The notes beneath the pieces are model-generated. The model saw only the letters and a program-made list of their open reading frames with translations, did no database searches and had not been told where the DNA came from. Below, piece after piece: positions 1-9,049 of a DNA stretch of 64,000 nt. Origin of the DNA: Pyralis farinalis. Taxonomy: Eukaryota > Arthropoda > Insecta > Lepidoptera > Pyralidae. The stretch lies in NCBI GenBank assembly GCA_947507595.1, contig OX382270.1, positions 9,874,054 to 9,938,053 on the forward strand. The letters run 5' to 3'. The translations under genes were made by a program, and so were the position numbers. Positions within the stretch are counted from its first letter, which is position 1; every line of letters starts with the position of its first letter.

Positions 1-233
1 GAACGCGTTTCCCGTTCTCTTCCTATATTCCTGCTCGGGCATGGGCAGCATTCCGGGGTACAATTGTAGCGGAGTTCGATAGAAATCTGAATACAGACAA
101 TAGTGTTAGTTAATAATTAGGGAAGTACATCTTCGAAATTTTACAATAGACAAGGAAATACCTATTTCAATAGTGCGCCTAACGGTAGATGTTGGGAATC
201 ATGTGAATTGATTTGGAGAGATATAACATATAT

Positions 234-360
234 AGAGGTTCTTACAGGATCGGCAACGCAAGAGTGACACCCCTGGTGTTGCAAATGTCCATAGGCTACG
301 GTAACTGCTTACCATCAGGCAGATCGTATGCATGTTTGCCACTTTAGTGGTATAAAAAAA
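234..360 (+). repeat. CR1/Zenon-like LINE 3' tail
   Basis: This stretch matches the 3' end of the better-preserved Zenon-like copy at 17.0-18.1 kb. It carries the core block ending in TTGCAAATGTCCATAGGC, then ACCATCAGGCAG, then TTTGCCAC, GTGGTATAAAAA and an A-run. Copies of this tail recur through the window in both orientations. It is a 5'-truncated insertion with no coding capacity. The family name is an inference from the linked RT in the longer copy. Confidence 0.65.
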
Positions 361-504
361 TTGACATATAAAAGTGAGGCCTAAGGAATTGGTTGCGTTT
401 ATACTCGTATATAGGTATATACTCTCGACTCCACTCCAGTTTAATTTTTGAGATTTTCGCAGAAACCCCAACATATTTCTAAGACGATGTCTAAATGTTG
501 ACTT

Positions 505-640
505 GTACGTGGTTTAAGGTACTGGGACCGGAATGGTTGCACACAGTGCGGTTCAGATAAGTATTCTTTCGAGCACTCATAAGTTTCAAATGAACTCTCT
601 ATCGAGGTCTTTCTAAGAAGCTACAACATGGGATTAACTA
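505..640 (+). pseudogene. CR1/Zenon-like C-terminal RT relic
   Basis: The sequence aligns by eye with 17,805-17,930: ACTGGxAC...AATGGTTGC, CGGTTC, then ATGAxCTCxCT and GAGGT. That is the last coding part of the Zenon-like ORF2, before its 3' tail. It is diverged and has no open frame. Confidence 0.45.
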
Positions 641-794
641 TAACATAAACTACAACATAGGAATAAAAAAACACATGAAGAGGTTTTCAATAATATTTAG
701 GTTCAAAAATATCTGAGGTGCAAGTCACAAAGTTTCTAAGCATGTTGAAATCGTATGCAACAAATTGTTCAAATTCTCGTATGCCTTTTATAAT

Positions 795-872
795 TAAACA
801 ATTTTTAACGGAAGTATCGCGTGTTTTATTTGTTGAAATAAAACACGCGATACTTCCGTTAAAAATTGTTTA
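795..872. repeat. 37-bp perfect inverted repeat, 4-nt loop
   Basis: The arms are 795-831 and 836-872 and pair without mismatch around GTTG. The right arm is the first readable coding sequence of the LINE relic that follows (frame continuous with 882-1091), and the left arm is its inverted copy. This looks like a fold-back formed at the 5' end of a truncated LINE insertion. Confidence 0.8.
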
Positions 873-1372
873 GCCCTTTATATGCTTGGCAAAGTAGTTG
901 ACAGGTCAGCTGCATTAACCGCCTATCACGCATATGTATCTTCCTCCATTCGTCATGGTATTATATTTTGGGGAAACTCCACTGACAGAGAAGTTGTTTT
1001 CATAGCACAAAAGAGGTGCGTACGCGCAATGTGTAAGTTGCAAAAGCAGACGGATAGCTGCAAACCCCATTTCAAGGATTTAGGAATATAACCGGTTCCT
1101 TGTCTATATATATTCGAATGTGTCATATTTGTTAAAAGTAATATAGACCTATATACAACACGTGTCAGTAGTCGATATCCTAATAAAGTTCTCTATCCAT
1201 CATGTAGGGCCGCACATTTTCAACGCAACTTTATGTTTATGGGACATAAACTATTTAATAATTTACCGAGAACAATTCTATCTCTCAACTATAAACTATT
1301 CAAACGTAGCGTTCTCAATTTGTTAAAAGAAAAAGTTTATTATAGTGTTAATGAATATCTCTCTGACATATT
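836..1372 (+). pseudogene. LINE reverse transcriptase C-terminus (CR1/L2/Daphne-like)
   Basis: The frame through 836-1091 gives a post-RT thumb/C-terminal sequence with the patterns TAYHAYVSSSIRHGIIFWG and FIAQKRCVRAMC, typical of CR1-group ORF2 proteins. After a stop at about 1089, related sequence continues to about 1372 with a FMGHKLFNNLPR-like motif. The 5' end is truncated at the inverted repeat. The catalytic RT domain is absent and the copy is dead. The exact clade is uncertain. Confidence 0.6.
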
Positions 1373-1848
1373 ATAATTATTTGTAATGTTGTGACTGACA
1401 TATTATTGTAACTATTATTTGACATTTTAAATTCATTAGAGTTAATGATAATAACAGCAAATTGTTTAAATTGTTTAATTGTTTATTATTATTTATTATT
1501 TTAATTGTTTAATTTTGCATGCCGAAAGGTAAAATGTAGAAGGTGCTCATAATAAATGTAATGTAAACAACTGTTGTTACCTACATTTGCAAATAAATGA
1601 ATTGAATTGAACAATAAAACTTTAAGAAATATCATCAGCAAATATATACCTTTTATTTTCTGTACCATGCAGGGCAGATCATTCACATATATTGAAATAA
1701 AAAAAGACCCGCAATAGATCTGCAGGACACTCGTAACTAAAGAATGTCGAGTAAAACTATAGGATAGTTGAGATGGAGAAAAAGTAAAAGTAGTTCGCGA
1801 AAACCTGGCCCTATTATTAACTTTTATTTACAAAAACGCGGAGGTAGA

Positions 1849-1944
1849 CTAGCCTGCAAAAACGACAATACGAACGATAGGGGCGACGAGCGCGCGTAGA
1901 CTGCAGTCGTATCCTTCCGTGTGGAAAAATCCGTACACATCCCC
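1849..1944 (-). CDS. Possible terminal coding exon of a host gene
   Basis: The minus strand reads GDVYGFFHTEGYDCS... for 32 codons up to a TAG, and an AATAAA signal (complement of 1823-1828) follows about 20 bases on. Acceptor-like TGTTGTTAAAAG precedes it. A second frame is also open through this GC-richer patch, so the frame is not decided. It may be the 3' exon of the gene containing 2081-2146. The protein is not recognised. Confidence 0.25.
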   Translation of the reverse strand, partial: GDVYGFFHTEGYDCSLRALVAPIVRIVVFAG

Positions 1945-2080
1945 TTTTAACAACAGATAATTACTAAGTTTACTTTGGCTTGCAACGTTGTATGAAAACA
2001 ATACATAACACATAACAACAGCTTCTAAATGTTAGAGCCGTTCTTCTGATAGTTTTTGCATAAAAAATGGGAATACTTAC

Positions 2081-2146
2081 AAAGCATACGGTCTCCATTT
2101 GCCGGGCCCTCTAAGATAACTTCACCAGAGCGCGTTCGCAAGTAAT
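2081..2146 (-). CDS. Possible internal host exon, 66 bp
   Basis: On the minus strand a strong acceptor (TTTCTATTTACAG) and a consensus donor (GTAAGT) bracket 66 bases. The only open frame reads YLRTRSGEVILEGPANGDRM. Both boundaries have the same phase, as expected for an internal exon. It stands out from the surrounding AT-rich repeats. It could belong to the same minus-strand gene as the signal-peptide exon at 7.1 kb, but phases of the candidate exons do not join directly. I do not recognise the protein. Confidence 0.45.
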
Positions 2147-2354
2147 CTGTAAATAGAAATTATAACATAACGCAAATATTTAACACAACTTTCAGCTATA
2201 ATCCTCATCTGCAACAAGTGTGGCTTGCACAGAAGACATTTGATTAGTATACTCTTCTTTTATATGGGAAACATAATGTTCATTTCGAGTTTTCGACGAT
2301 CGAAATCAGTTTTTTATGCACTTTAAAATTTAGATTTAAATATATTTAAAATCA

Positions 2355-2620
2355 TTTATTCTTCTCCTTCCCGTTTCTAATCCATTAGCATTGGCGAGTT
2401 TTGCTACCTAAACTTAGGATTTGACATGGAGCGACTGCCATCAAACCTCCAAAGTCCATAGGGAAAACCAGACTTCTTAGGTCACAAATCTTTCGAAATA
2501 TAATTTCTTGGATGTGCCAGTTTCCTCACGATGTTTTCCTTCACCGCCAAGCAAGTGATAGTTATAAATATGTATATAAATGCGAAAATACGAATTTAGT
2601 AACACATGCTCACGTCAAGA
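2355..2620 (-). repeat. tRNA-related SINE family A, diverged copy
   Basis: Shared body blocks of this family: TTTCxTAATCCATTAGxATTGG, ATGGAGCGACTGCC, AGxGAAAACCAGAC, TTTCGAAATATAATTTCTTGGA, TTTCCTCACGATGTTTTCC, AGCAAGTGATA. The tRNA-like head with a box-B-like GATTCGACC lies at the high-coordinate end, so the element is on the minus strand. At least seven copies or parts occur in the window. Confidence 0.6.
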
Positions 2621-2689
2621 TTCGACCAAGCGTCTTTTAATATGCTGGTTATTAATCGAATGGGCTATCACAGCCTTATTAAAAAAAAA

Positions 2690-3635
2690 ATAGTATCTCT
2701 TCAAAATACCGAAACCGAGCCAAGTGCAAAAAGGCGTAAGACATGGCGATGTTATAGGCCTGAAACTCTTCACCGCAGCATTAGAAGATGTCTTCAAGCT
2801 CTTGGACTGGAAAGGAGGTATAAACATCAATGGCGAACACAACACTGATCTTCGATTTGCCGACGATGTAGTTCTCATGGCTAAGTCGCTGGAGGAACTT
2901 AGCGCTATGCTAAATGACCTCAATAGTGTTTCTAACCAGGTAGGTCTCAAGATGAATATGAACAAGACTTAAGATCATGTCGAATGTCCATGTTACACCT
3001 ATGCCGGTCACGGTTGGAAGCACTAAGCTCGAAGTTGTTGACGAATATGTTTACCTAGGGCAGGTTATCGAGTTAGGTAAACAGACGGATCCAACTCGGC
3101 TAGGCAGCGTTCAGGAAACTTTGATACATAATGTCGTCCAAAACACCTCACTGCCTGAGAGCAAAGTCTTCGAACGTTGTGTGTTGCCAGTGATGACATA
3201 CAAAACTGAGACGTAGCTCTTCACTGTGGGCCGTATGGGGAAGCTCGATGTCGCTCAGCGTCGTATGGAAAGAGCTATGCTCGGGAATTCTCTGCGTGAT
3301 AGAATCAGAAATAAGGATATTCGCAGTAGAACTAAGGTAACCGACATAGCCCACAGGATAAGCAAGCTGAAGTGGCAGTGGACCGGCCGCATAGTTCGTA
3401 GAACTGACAACCGTAGGGGAAGAAAGATTCTCGAATAGCGTCCCCGTACTGGTACACGCAGTGTGGGACGACCCCCCACTAAATGGAGCGACGACCTCAA
3501 GAGGTTTGCAGGGAGTCGATGGATGCAGGTGGCACAGGATGGAGACGAGTGGCTGAACATAGGCCTCCCCTCTAGTGGCCTCTAGAGGGGAGGTCTAGGT
3601 TCAGCAGTGGACGAATACAGAGATGATGATGATAA
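2690..3635 (+). pseudogene. RTE-like LINE, RT C-terminal half and 3' end
   Basis: Several frames together give the RT palm and C-terminus: a GVRHGD motif, then LRFADDVVLMA with the catalytic ADD, GLKMNMNKT, a YVYLGQVIE block, and the lepidopteran RTE C-terminus (MERAMLG, RDRIRNKDIR, SKLKWQW). Frame changes lie near 2,970 and 3,215. The 3' UTR contains a short hairpin (about 3,566-3,595) and ends in GATGATGATGA, as RTE elements do. It is 5'-truncated and inactive. Confidence 0.75.
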
Positions 3636-3639
3636 TTAG

Positions 3640-4410
3640 TATTACTGGATTTTTTTCTAACTTGAATATTAAGAGGGACTTTCATACAGGCAAAAAATAT
3701 AACTATTTTTACTAGCAGCGTTTGCTTAAATTTTAAACAAAGATGGCTGCCTGAATTTGTTTACATATTTGCCGTTACCGAGGAACGTTGCTAATAGCTG
3801 TGTGTTTTATTAACAACGTGAGATTATCTAGATTGAACTTTTCCTCCTTTTGACCCAAACATTTTTTAACAAAGTTCACATTTAGGTACTTCAAAATTTG
3901 TTTATTTTATTTGTCATATTGAGTTCAATACTAGGCATATAACTTTGTGTAACTCTACGGTTTTCTTACTACAATATATTTGTATTTAGTTGCGCTATAT
4001 ATATAAACTAAAACACACGCAGTACACGCACGTAGCGTATCCTTGAGTTGTAGTGGATATTATGACATTTATTAACATACAAAGCGCAGTTAAGCACATA
4101 TGCATTTAAATAGCACATTTAAGACAGGCAGCGCAATGCTTGCATCTATACCACATTTATACTAGTTTCATGCTCTCTCTGCCATACCCAGCTTTCACTT
4201 CCAGAAATTAGCGTTGGGATTAGCATCGCGTTTAGTAGTTTGTTAGTAGTTGTTGGTTATTATAATAATAAATAAATATAATATTCTGATAACATGTCCC
4301 TTCAGCCACCTCTGCAATTGACATGAGAGTTAATTAAACATAAAGTTTCAACTATTTTAGAAAGACGAATATATATAAAAAGATGAATATATTTTTACTT
4401 AATTAACTAG
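3640..4410. other. AT-rich spacer, no gene seen
   Basis: No long open frame, no recognisable repeat beyond low-complexity AT tracts. A CATGCTCTCTCTGCCATACCCAGCTTTCACTTCCA segment near 4,170-4,202 resembles the complement of the RTE/Proto2-like C-terminal coding region seen near 29.8 kb, so at least part is LINE debris. Confidence 0.4.
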
Positions 4411-4417
4411 AAAACAT

Positions 4418-4682
4418 TTAGGAGTTTACTGGTGACCTCACTCACACGCAGGAACACAACAACCCTCTATGGAGTCGTTATTTGGCTGTGGTTTTCTGTG
4501 AGGTGGTGGTACATCCCCAGACGGGCTGTTTTGATGCGCCCTACCTTTCTTAAAAGCACCCAGACCAAGAAACAGACATGTTCATGCATAAAAATATTTG
4601 TCCTACGTGGGAATCGAACCCACGAGCGTTGGTGTCAAAGTAACGTAACAGCGCGTTTTACTACTGCGCCACCGAGCTCGTC
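4418..4682 (-). repeat. tRNA-derived SINE family B
   Basis: Read on the minus strand it starts with a tRNA-like head (GACGAGCTCGGTGGCGCAGT as box A; GGGTTCGATTCCCACG as box B). The body follows: ACAAATATTTTT, CATGTCTGTTTC, TTGGTCTGGGTGC, GGGCGCATCAAA, CTCACAGAAAACC, AGGGTTGTTGTGTTCCTGC, GTGAGTGAGGTCACC. RNA polymerase III promoter boxes are visible. This copy lacks the distal LINE-like tail seen in other copies. Confidence 0.75.
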
Positions 4683-4744
4683 AATCTAACACACGGTATT
4701 GAAGTCTTGAGTTTAAGGAGAGATTTTGTTTCCCTTCGTGTGTA

Positions 4745-5035
4745 CTACTGATTGATTCATCCTCACACACTGGAACATCAATCGTCGCGTAGTGTGTTTC
4801 AGAGAAGTTTTCTATCGAGACCTCTTAAGTTAGTAGAATGCACTTCCTCCCGAGGTTTTCTCTAGGAACTACAAAATGAGTTCTTCAAAGAAAGCATGAG
4901 ACGGTTTTTACAGAGTCGACAATGCACGAGTGACATCCCTGGTGATGCAGGTGACCTGTGGAAGATTACGGACTGTTACAGTTCGCCATCAGACAGCGAA
5001 TATCCTTGTTTGCTACGACGCCATCGAGCTCCCCA
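4745..5035 (+). pseudogene. CR1/Zenon-like 3' end
   Basis: ACACTGGAACATCAATCGTCGCG through GAGGTTTTCTCTAGGAACTACAAAATG aligns with 17,805-17,925, and the 3' tail follows. Diverged, no open frame; a truncated LINE insertion. Confidence 0.55.
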
Positions 5036-5421
5036 AAAATAATTACAACTCAAAATTGTTGTTTGAAAATAAAAATAAAAGTTTGAAGTTTTGCAGTACC
5101 GATTAAATTATAGGAATAAGATCGTGGAAATACATAACGTTTCTAAGTTTAAAAGCAGTCCTGAGAAACATTACGAATCGGTCCTCTTCTATTTTCCTCT
5201 GGAAGGAAAAGAGCGAGTGAACTCGTGGAGCGAAACGAGGTATTACTAATTAAAATCAACCTGCGATGGCGGAAAACAATTCTGAGGCACCAACTCATTT
5301 AATTAATAGCTATGAGGAAAACTATTGAAACCTGATTTGTATTAATAAGTACCTACGAGAAATTTAAAGGGTGCTTTTAAATTTATTAAATCTGGAGAAA
5401 TGTGCTTATTAAATGAATATA

Positions 5422-5587
5422 ATGAATTCCCTGCCGATGTTTCCTCAAAGGACTACAGTATGAGGTTTGCATCACATGCGACGCACGAGCGATGCCTCTG
5501 ATGTTGCAATTGTCCATAGGCTATTTATACGGTAACTGATTATCATCAAGCAGACGTATGCTTGTTTGCCATATCAGTGGTATAAAA
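5422..5587 (+). repeat. CR1/Zenon-like 3' end and tail
   Basis: Contains GAATTCCCTGCCGATGTTTCC, a diverged tail with TTGCAATTGTCCATAGGCTA and CATCAAGCAGACGTATGC, and ends TGGTATAAAAATA. Same family as 234-360. Confidence 0.6.
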
Positions 5588-5740
5588 ATATCTAGAAATT
5601 TTATTGTTGCTTTCACAATAAGGGACAACAATCACCTTTCAGATTACCTACAGTTGACGCAGCAATTTGATTCTTGAGTTAATCAATTCGAACACTAGTC
5701 ACAACGATGAAAGCTTGTATGAATAAAGGCTTACAATTGT

Positions 5741-5794
5741 TTGAGATAAAAACTAAGATACTGATAAATACTAGTATCTTAGTTTTTATCTCAA
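5741..5794. repeat. 21-22-bp perfect inverted repeat
   Basis: Arms 5741-5762 and 5773-5794 are exact complements with a 10-nt loop. It lies directly 5' of the LINE relic at 5,810, as the fold-backs at 795 and 16,770 lie just upstream of LINE fragments. Confidence 0.75.
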
Positions 5795-5809
5795 TCAATC
5801 AATTTGAAA

Positions 5810-6045
5810 GAGACGAAACCAGAACGAACAGAAGTTGATGACGTGATGTCGGAACAAGTAAATGAAACTGTATATCTTGATAGCGCTTTTAGTAGGAATG
5901 GAACGTACACCGCTGACGTGGACGGATGAATGAGAGCAGGAATCAGTGTCAATGGTGCGTTAGGTAAACTTCTAGGCAGCCGAAATCCAAAAAGTACAGC
6001 TCGCTATACTCAACTCATTGCTAATCCCAACATGAAAGTAAAAAA
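5810..6045 (+). pseudogene. RTE/Proto2-like LINE fragment
   Basis: Diverged version of the segment that reads YLGSAFSxxxxYTADVERRV in the longer minus-strand copy at 29.9-30.0 kb (GATAGCGCTTTTAGTAGGAATGG, GCTGACGTGGA, AATGGTGCGTTAGGTAAACTTCTAGGCAGCC). Stops interrupt every frame. The element clade is uncertain. Confidence 0.6.
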
Positions 6046-6110
6046 AAATCGTCCAAGTGCGAGTCGGACTCGCGCCCGAAGGATTCCGTACCATTATCTA
6101 TAAAAACGGC
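6046..6110 (-). repeat. Fragment of GGGTTCCGTACC-type repeat
   Basis: Minus-strand match to the 3' end of the repeat at 24,872-25,193: AAGTGCGAGTCGGACTCGCGC, CGAAGGATTCCGTACCATTATCTATAAAAACGG. Only the terminal part is present, next to an A-run. Confidence 0.7.
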
Positions 6111-6640
6111 TAATATTTATACCAATCAGGTGTTTCAAAAATCTCAATAGATTTTTGTTATGTTATATAAGTACGTCTCAAAGGTATAGCCTATAACTAA
6201 TCAGTGAATCAACTAGAGCAAAGTATACTACGTAAAGTGTTTTTTTAATTCAGTGATATTTTTAAATAATAATACCACCGATAACACGGATTTCAGTCGC
6301 GAGCACACATCTATGATGTGTTTTTTTCCCAACTCATGTGACAACATATACAAAGCCCTAAATATTTTAAATTATCTACATATTCAATTGTTGGACAGGA
6401 AACTACGAGTACAATCTACAAACATGTTTACCAAAAAACTCCTTGGGAGTTGCTGCTTAAGCAGCGGAGGTGGCAGTGTTCCAGTTACTATACTTGTTTA
6501 TCACTATAAAAGTGACAAGCAAGTGTCGAAACATCCAGTAGTAAGCAAACACAAATTATAAAGGCTTGTGTAGACATCTAAAAAACTGATGAATTGCCGA
6601 ACTCTTAGTAAAAACCCATTAATTTTTTGTATAAAAGTTT
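6111..6640. other. No gene seen
   Basis: Includes a 102-codon open frame (6,253-6,561) with low-complexity composition, no domain I recognise and no splice context. I treat it as chance. Confidence 0.4.
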
Positions 6641-6644
6641 CCTA

Positions 6645-6910
6645 ATTCTGTCCGTTTGGATTCACTATCCTCCACCTAGGGATTTGGCGAATATACAAAT
6701 TTTGGGACGAAGCAACTGCCGTCAGACCTTCCCAATCCAGTGGAAAAACTAGGCCTTTCTTATGTTAAGTAGTTATACGGATTTCGAAATATCATTTCTT
6801 AGATACTTATTACTAACAATGTAACCCGATGTCATAGTTTCTTGAGAAAATCTCTTCAATGACTTATCTCCACAAGCTGAGTGTTTGTAAAAGAAAACCC
6901 CATTTGAATT
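6645..6910 (-). repeat. SINE family A fragment
   Basis: Contains TTTCCTAATTCTGTCCG, GAAGCAACTGCCGTCAGACCTTCC, CCAGTGGAAAAACTAG, ATTTCGAAATATCATTTCTTAGAT in family order. Strongly diverged. Confidence 0.55.
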
Positions 6911-6962
6911 ACACAATAGGTAAGCTACTCGATGATTTTTCTACCAAAGTATGACAATTACC

Positions 6963-7023
6963 TGTCGCTAACAAGCGGTGCTATTATAGTGGCGGCCTCG
7001 GACATCATATCAAAACAATTCCC
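6963..7023 (-). CDS. Uncertain second exon of the minus-strand secreted-protein gene
   Basis: Minus-strand sequence reads GNCFDMMSEAATIIAPLVSD and is followed by a donor (AG/GTAATT). It lies 59 bases from exon 1. The frame does not match the phase-1 donor of exon 1, and the acceptor (GTGTTGAAG) is weak, so it may be a chance frame, a pseudogenised exon, or joined to an exon I did not find. Confidence 0.25.
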
Positions 7024-7082
7024 CTTCAACACATAATAATTTTATACCATTGCATCTAAAGAAAAAGATTTGAACCCTATAC

Positions 7083-7176
7083 CTTTATAGAAGTTGAAGC
7101 CATCCTTGCCAATTTCGGATCCCCGCACCGTGGCTATCGCAAGAACGGCCAAAATTGAAACAAATGCCTCCCGCAT
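7083..7176 (-). CDS. First coding exon of a secreted protein (host gene)
   Basis: The minus-strand ATG at 7,176 begins MREAFVSILAVLAIATVRGS: a basic N-region, a hydrophobic core and small residues suited to signal peptidase. The exon continues EIGKDGFNFYK and ends at a phase-1 donor AAAG/GTATAG. A promoter lies at the right distance upstream (7,275-7,306), with about 98 bases of 5' UTR between. This is the best evidence for a host gene in the first 32 kb. The mature protein is not recognised, and the downstream exons are uncertain (candidates at 6,963-7,023 and 2,081-2,146). Confidence 0.55.
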
Positions 7177-7272
7177 TTTCTGGTTTTATTAAGAGTAATG
7201 ATAATGAATGAGTTAGCAACTAGCCACGGTTACGGCACGTGGGTTGGCCGACTTATCGTTGCCTAGCTCAGC

Positions 7273-7306
7273 ACTGACGGGTTAAGCCACCGTTGGCCTT
7301 TTTATA
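7273..7306 (-). promoter_or_regulatory. TATA box and arthropod initiator
   Basis: On the minus strand TATAAAAA (7,306-7,299) lies 31 bases before the A of a TCAGT initiator (7,277-7,273; start at 7,275). This is the standard spacing for arthropod RNA polymerase II core promoters, and it points at the signal-peptide ATG at 7,176. Confidence 0.6.
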
Positions 7307-7586
7307 ATACGTCCTGTGAGAGCCGAGAGCGCGAGAAATAATTTGTCTTGGAAAGACAAGTTCGAATCTAGGCTATAAAATAATTTCTTGATTTTAAATC
7401 TCATACCCCCACAGCTTGGGTCATTGTGCTTGAGGACAGCAATTTAATAACTTCTACAAATGCATTATACCTATATCCAAATCCGTTTTACTTTTTTCTG
7501 TCTGTTTTATCTGTGTCTTCTTTTCATTTTAGCGTCATTCCGTTTCCTAATCCATTGAGATTGAGATGGAGCGTATGACATCAGAT

Positions 7587-8544
7587 CATAGATAACAGAA
7601 ACAAAGGGAGATGTGACAAGGGGGCGTGGTTGATGTCGCCGCAATATGCTCAAAACGAGAACATTGCCAAGAACAGTTAGTTAGTTGCAATCAAGTTCGA
7701 TTGAGATACGTTGCTCCTTGTTTTAGCAAAATGCCAAGTTGTGCTGTTGCAATTTGCAAAAATAGAAGTGCAGTGGTTAACTTTAAATCAAATGGAATCA
7801 CTGATCACCTGTAAGTGCAAATAATATTACGTTTTATAAGCATAAATACAAAATTAAGTTCAAAAATTCTCCGACGCCATTTCTACCCGAACCTTACCAC
7901 GATGCAAATTTTAAATAATCAACATCTCATTCTTAAATCATACATTGCTTTTCTACCATTACGCAGTCGCCACCGCTCGTTTCCCAACACGCAATGTAAA
8001 GCGAGTAATATTATTCGTTCACTGTGTGTGCAGTTTCGAGATACGGTTGCTTGTTTCTGCCGCCGGTTAGGGGTGCGCTTTGACTTCACTTATCGATACG
8101 AAGTGTCAATAGACTGCTAGTATTAGATAAAAATTATAAGTCTTTACTGTAGTTATTATTTCATCTATATTTTCATCGTGACCCTCGCTGCCAATCCAGC
8201 AACTCAACTTCTTGTGACCTCACTAACTCGCATGAAATCAATCATCCTCCAGGGAATTGTTATATAGTATAGTGGGGTTGGCTTTGGCTCTAAGTTGACA
8301 TTGATCGACTTATACCCCATAAATATTTTATTACAAACATTACACTTCTTTTTAGATCGTAGATCGATATAACGTTGTCAATATCGACAAAGTCATTTCG
8401 ACCCGCGTGTCTTGTGTGCGTAGAATGACATCTTTTATTTATTTAAGTGTGTGAGTATTTTATGGTAGTGTGAAACTAGGCGACAACCGTCCCGGTGCAA
8501 ACTCACGTAGTATGTCACATCTCCCGTTGTTTCTGTTATCTATG
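7587..8544 (+). mobile_element. P-superfamily-like non-autonomous DNA transposon, 958 bp
   Basis: Terminal inverted repeats of about 32 bp lie at 7,587-7,618 and 8,513-8,544; they begin CATAGATAACAGAAAC and differ at one position. They are flanked by an exact 8-bp direct repeat CATCAGAT (7,579-7,586 and 8,545-8,552). An 8-bp target duplication, TIRs of about 31 bp starting with CA, and a THAP-type N-terminal exon inside (7,731) are hallmarks of P-superfamily elements. At under 1 kb it cannot encode a full transposase, so it is an internally deleted derivative. It sits inside SINE family A. Confidence 0.75.
7731..7810 (+). CDS. THAP-type zinc-finger first exon, partial P-like transposase
   Basis: ATG at 7,731 opens MPSCAVAICKNRS, matching the start of THAP domains (M-P-x-C-x4-C). 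It ends at a clear donor (CACCT/GTAAGT, 7,811). THAP is the sequence-specific DNA-binding domain of P-element transposases and of host proteins derived from them. The rest of the C2CH finger (the later Cys and His) would be in the next exon, and I do not see one before the right TIR. Likely a remnant exon in a deleted element. Confidence 0.6.
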
Positions 8545-8674
8545 CATCAGATCTATACAACCCAGAGGGAAAATGGCACCTTTCTCTATGCTAGGCCAAA
8601 CGTCTTTTGTAAAATAATTTATTAGACGTGTGGGTTTCCTCACGATATTTTCCTTCACCGTCTAGCAAGTATTT

Positions 8675-8910
8675 CCTGGCGTTTTCCCGTTTCCTAATTC
8701 GTTAGAATTGGCGGAGTCCAATATCTAACCGAATGATTGACCGATGATTTGCCGAAGATACTGACTTTGATATGGAGCGATTAATGTCAGATTTCCGCAA
8801 GCCAGAGAGAAAACTAGACCTTTTTAGGTTAGGTCATACGTCATTAGAAATATAATTTCTTGAAGGCTTGGGTTTCGTCAAGTTCCTTCACCGCTAGTCA
8901 AGGGGTTAGT
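8675..8910 (-). repeat. SINE family A copy
   Basis: CGTTTTCCCGTTTCCTAATTCGTTAGAATTGGCGGAGTCC, GATATGGAGCGATTAATGTCAGATTTCC, AGAGAGAAAACTAGACC, AATATAATTTCTTGAAGG, in order. Lies immediately after the split copy. Confidence 0.65.
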
Positions 8911-8999
8911 ACAAAGTTATTACAAAGAGTATGTAACGGTCATTTCACAGGTACAGGCAGAGACATTACATCTAACTAAATAATTATTTAATACATATA

Positions 9000-9049
9000 C
9001 CTATTAATTTCGTAGTAAAGTATTTGAACTTTACTACGAAATTAATAGG
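9000..9049. repeat. 21-bp perfect inverted repeat
   Basis: Arms 9000-9020 and 9029-9049 (CCTATTAATTTCGTAGTAAAG and its complement) with an 8-nt loop. No element boundary recognised next to it. Confidence 0.75.

Larger units (their letters stand above)
7525..8690 (-). repeat. SINE family A copy split by a P-superfamily insertion
   Basis: 7,525-7,586 carries TTCCGTTTCCTAATCCATTGAG and GAGATGGAGCGTATGACATCAGAT. The body resumes at 8,553 with CTATACAACCCAGAGGGAAAATGG and continues through TTTCCTCACGATATTTTCC. Removing 7,587-8,544 and one copy of CATCAGAT restores the family order, so this SINE was the target of that insertion. Confidence 0.75.

Noticed and set aside
4600..4680. True tRNA genes at the SINE heads (also 12.4, 12.9, 14.3 and 20.3 kb)
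   Set aside because: Box A and box B are present, but the cloverleaf is incomplete and each is followed by the same SINE body.
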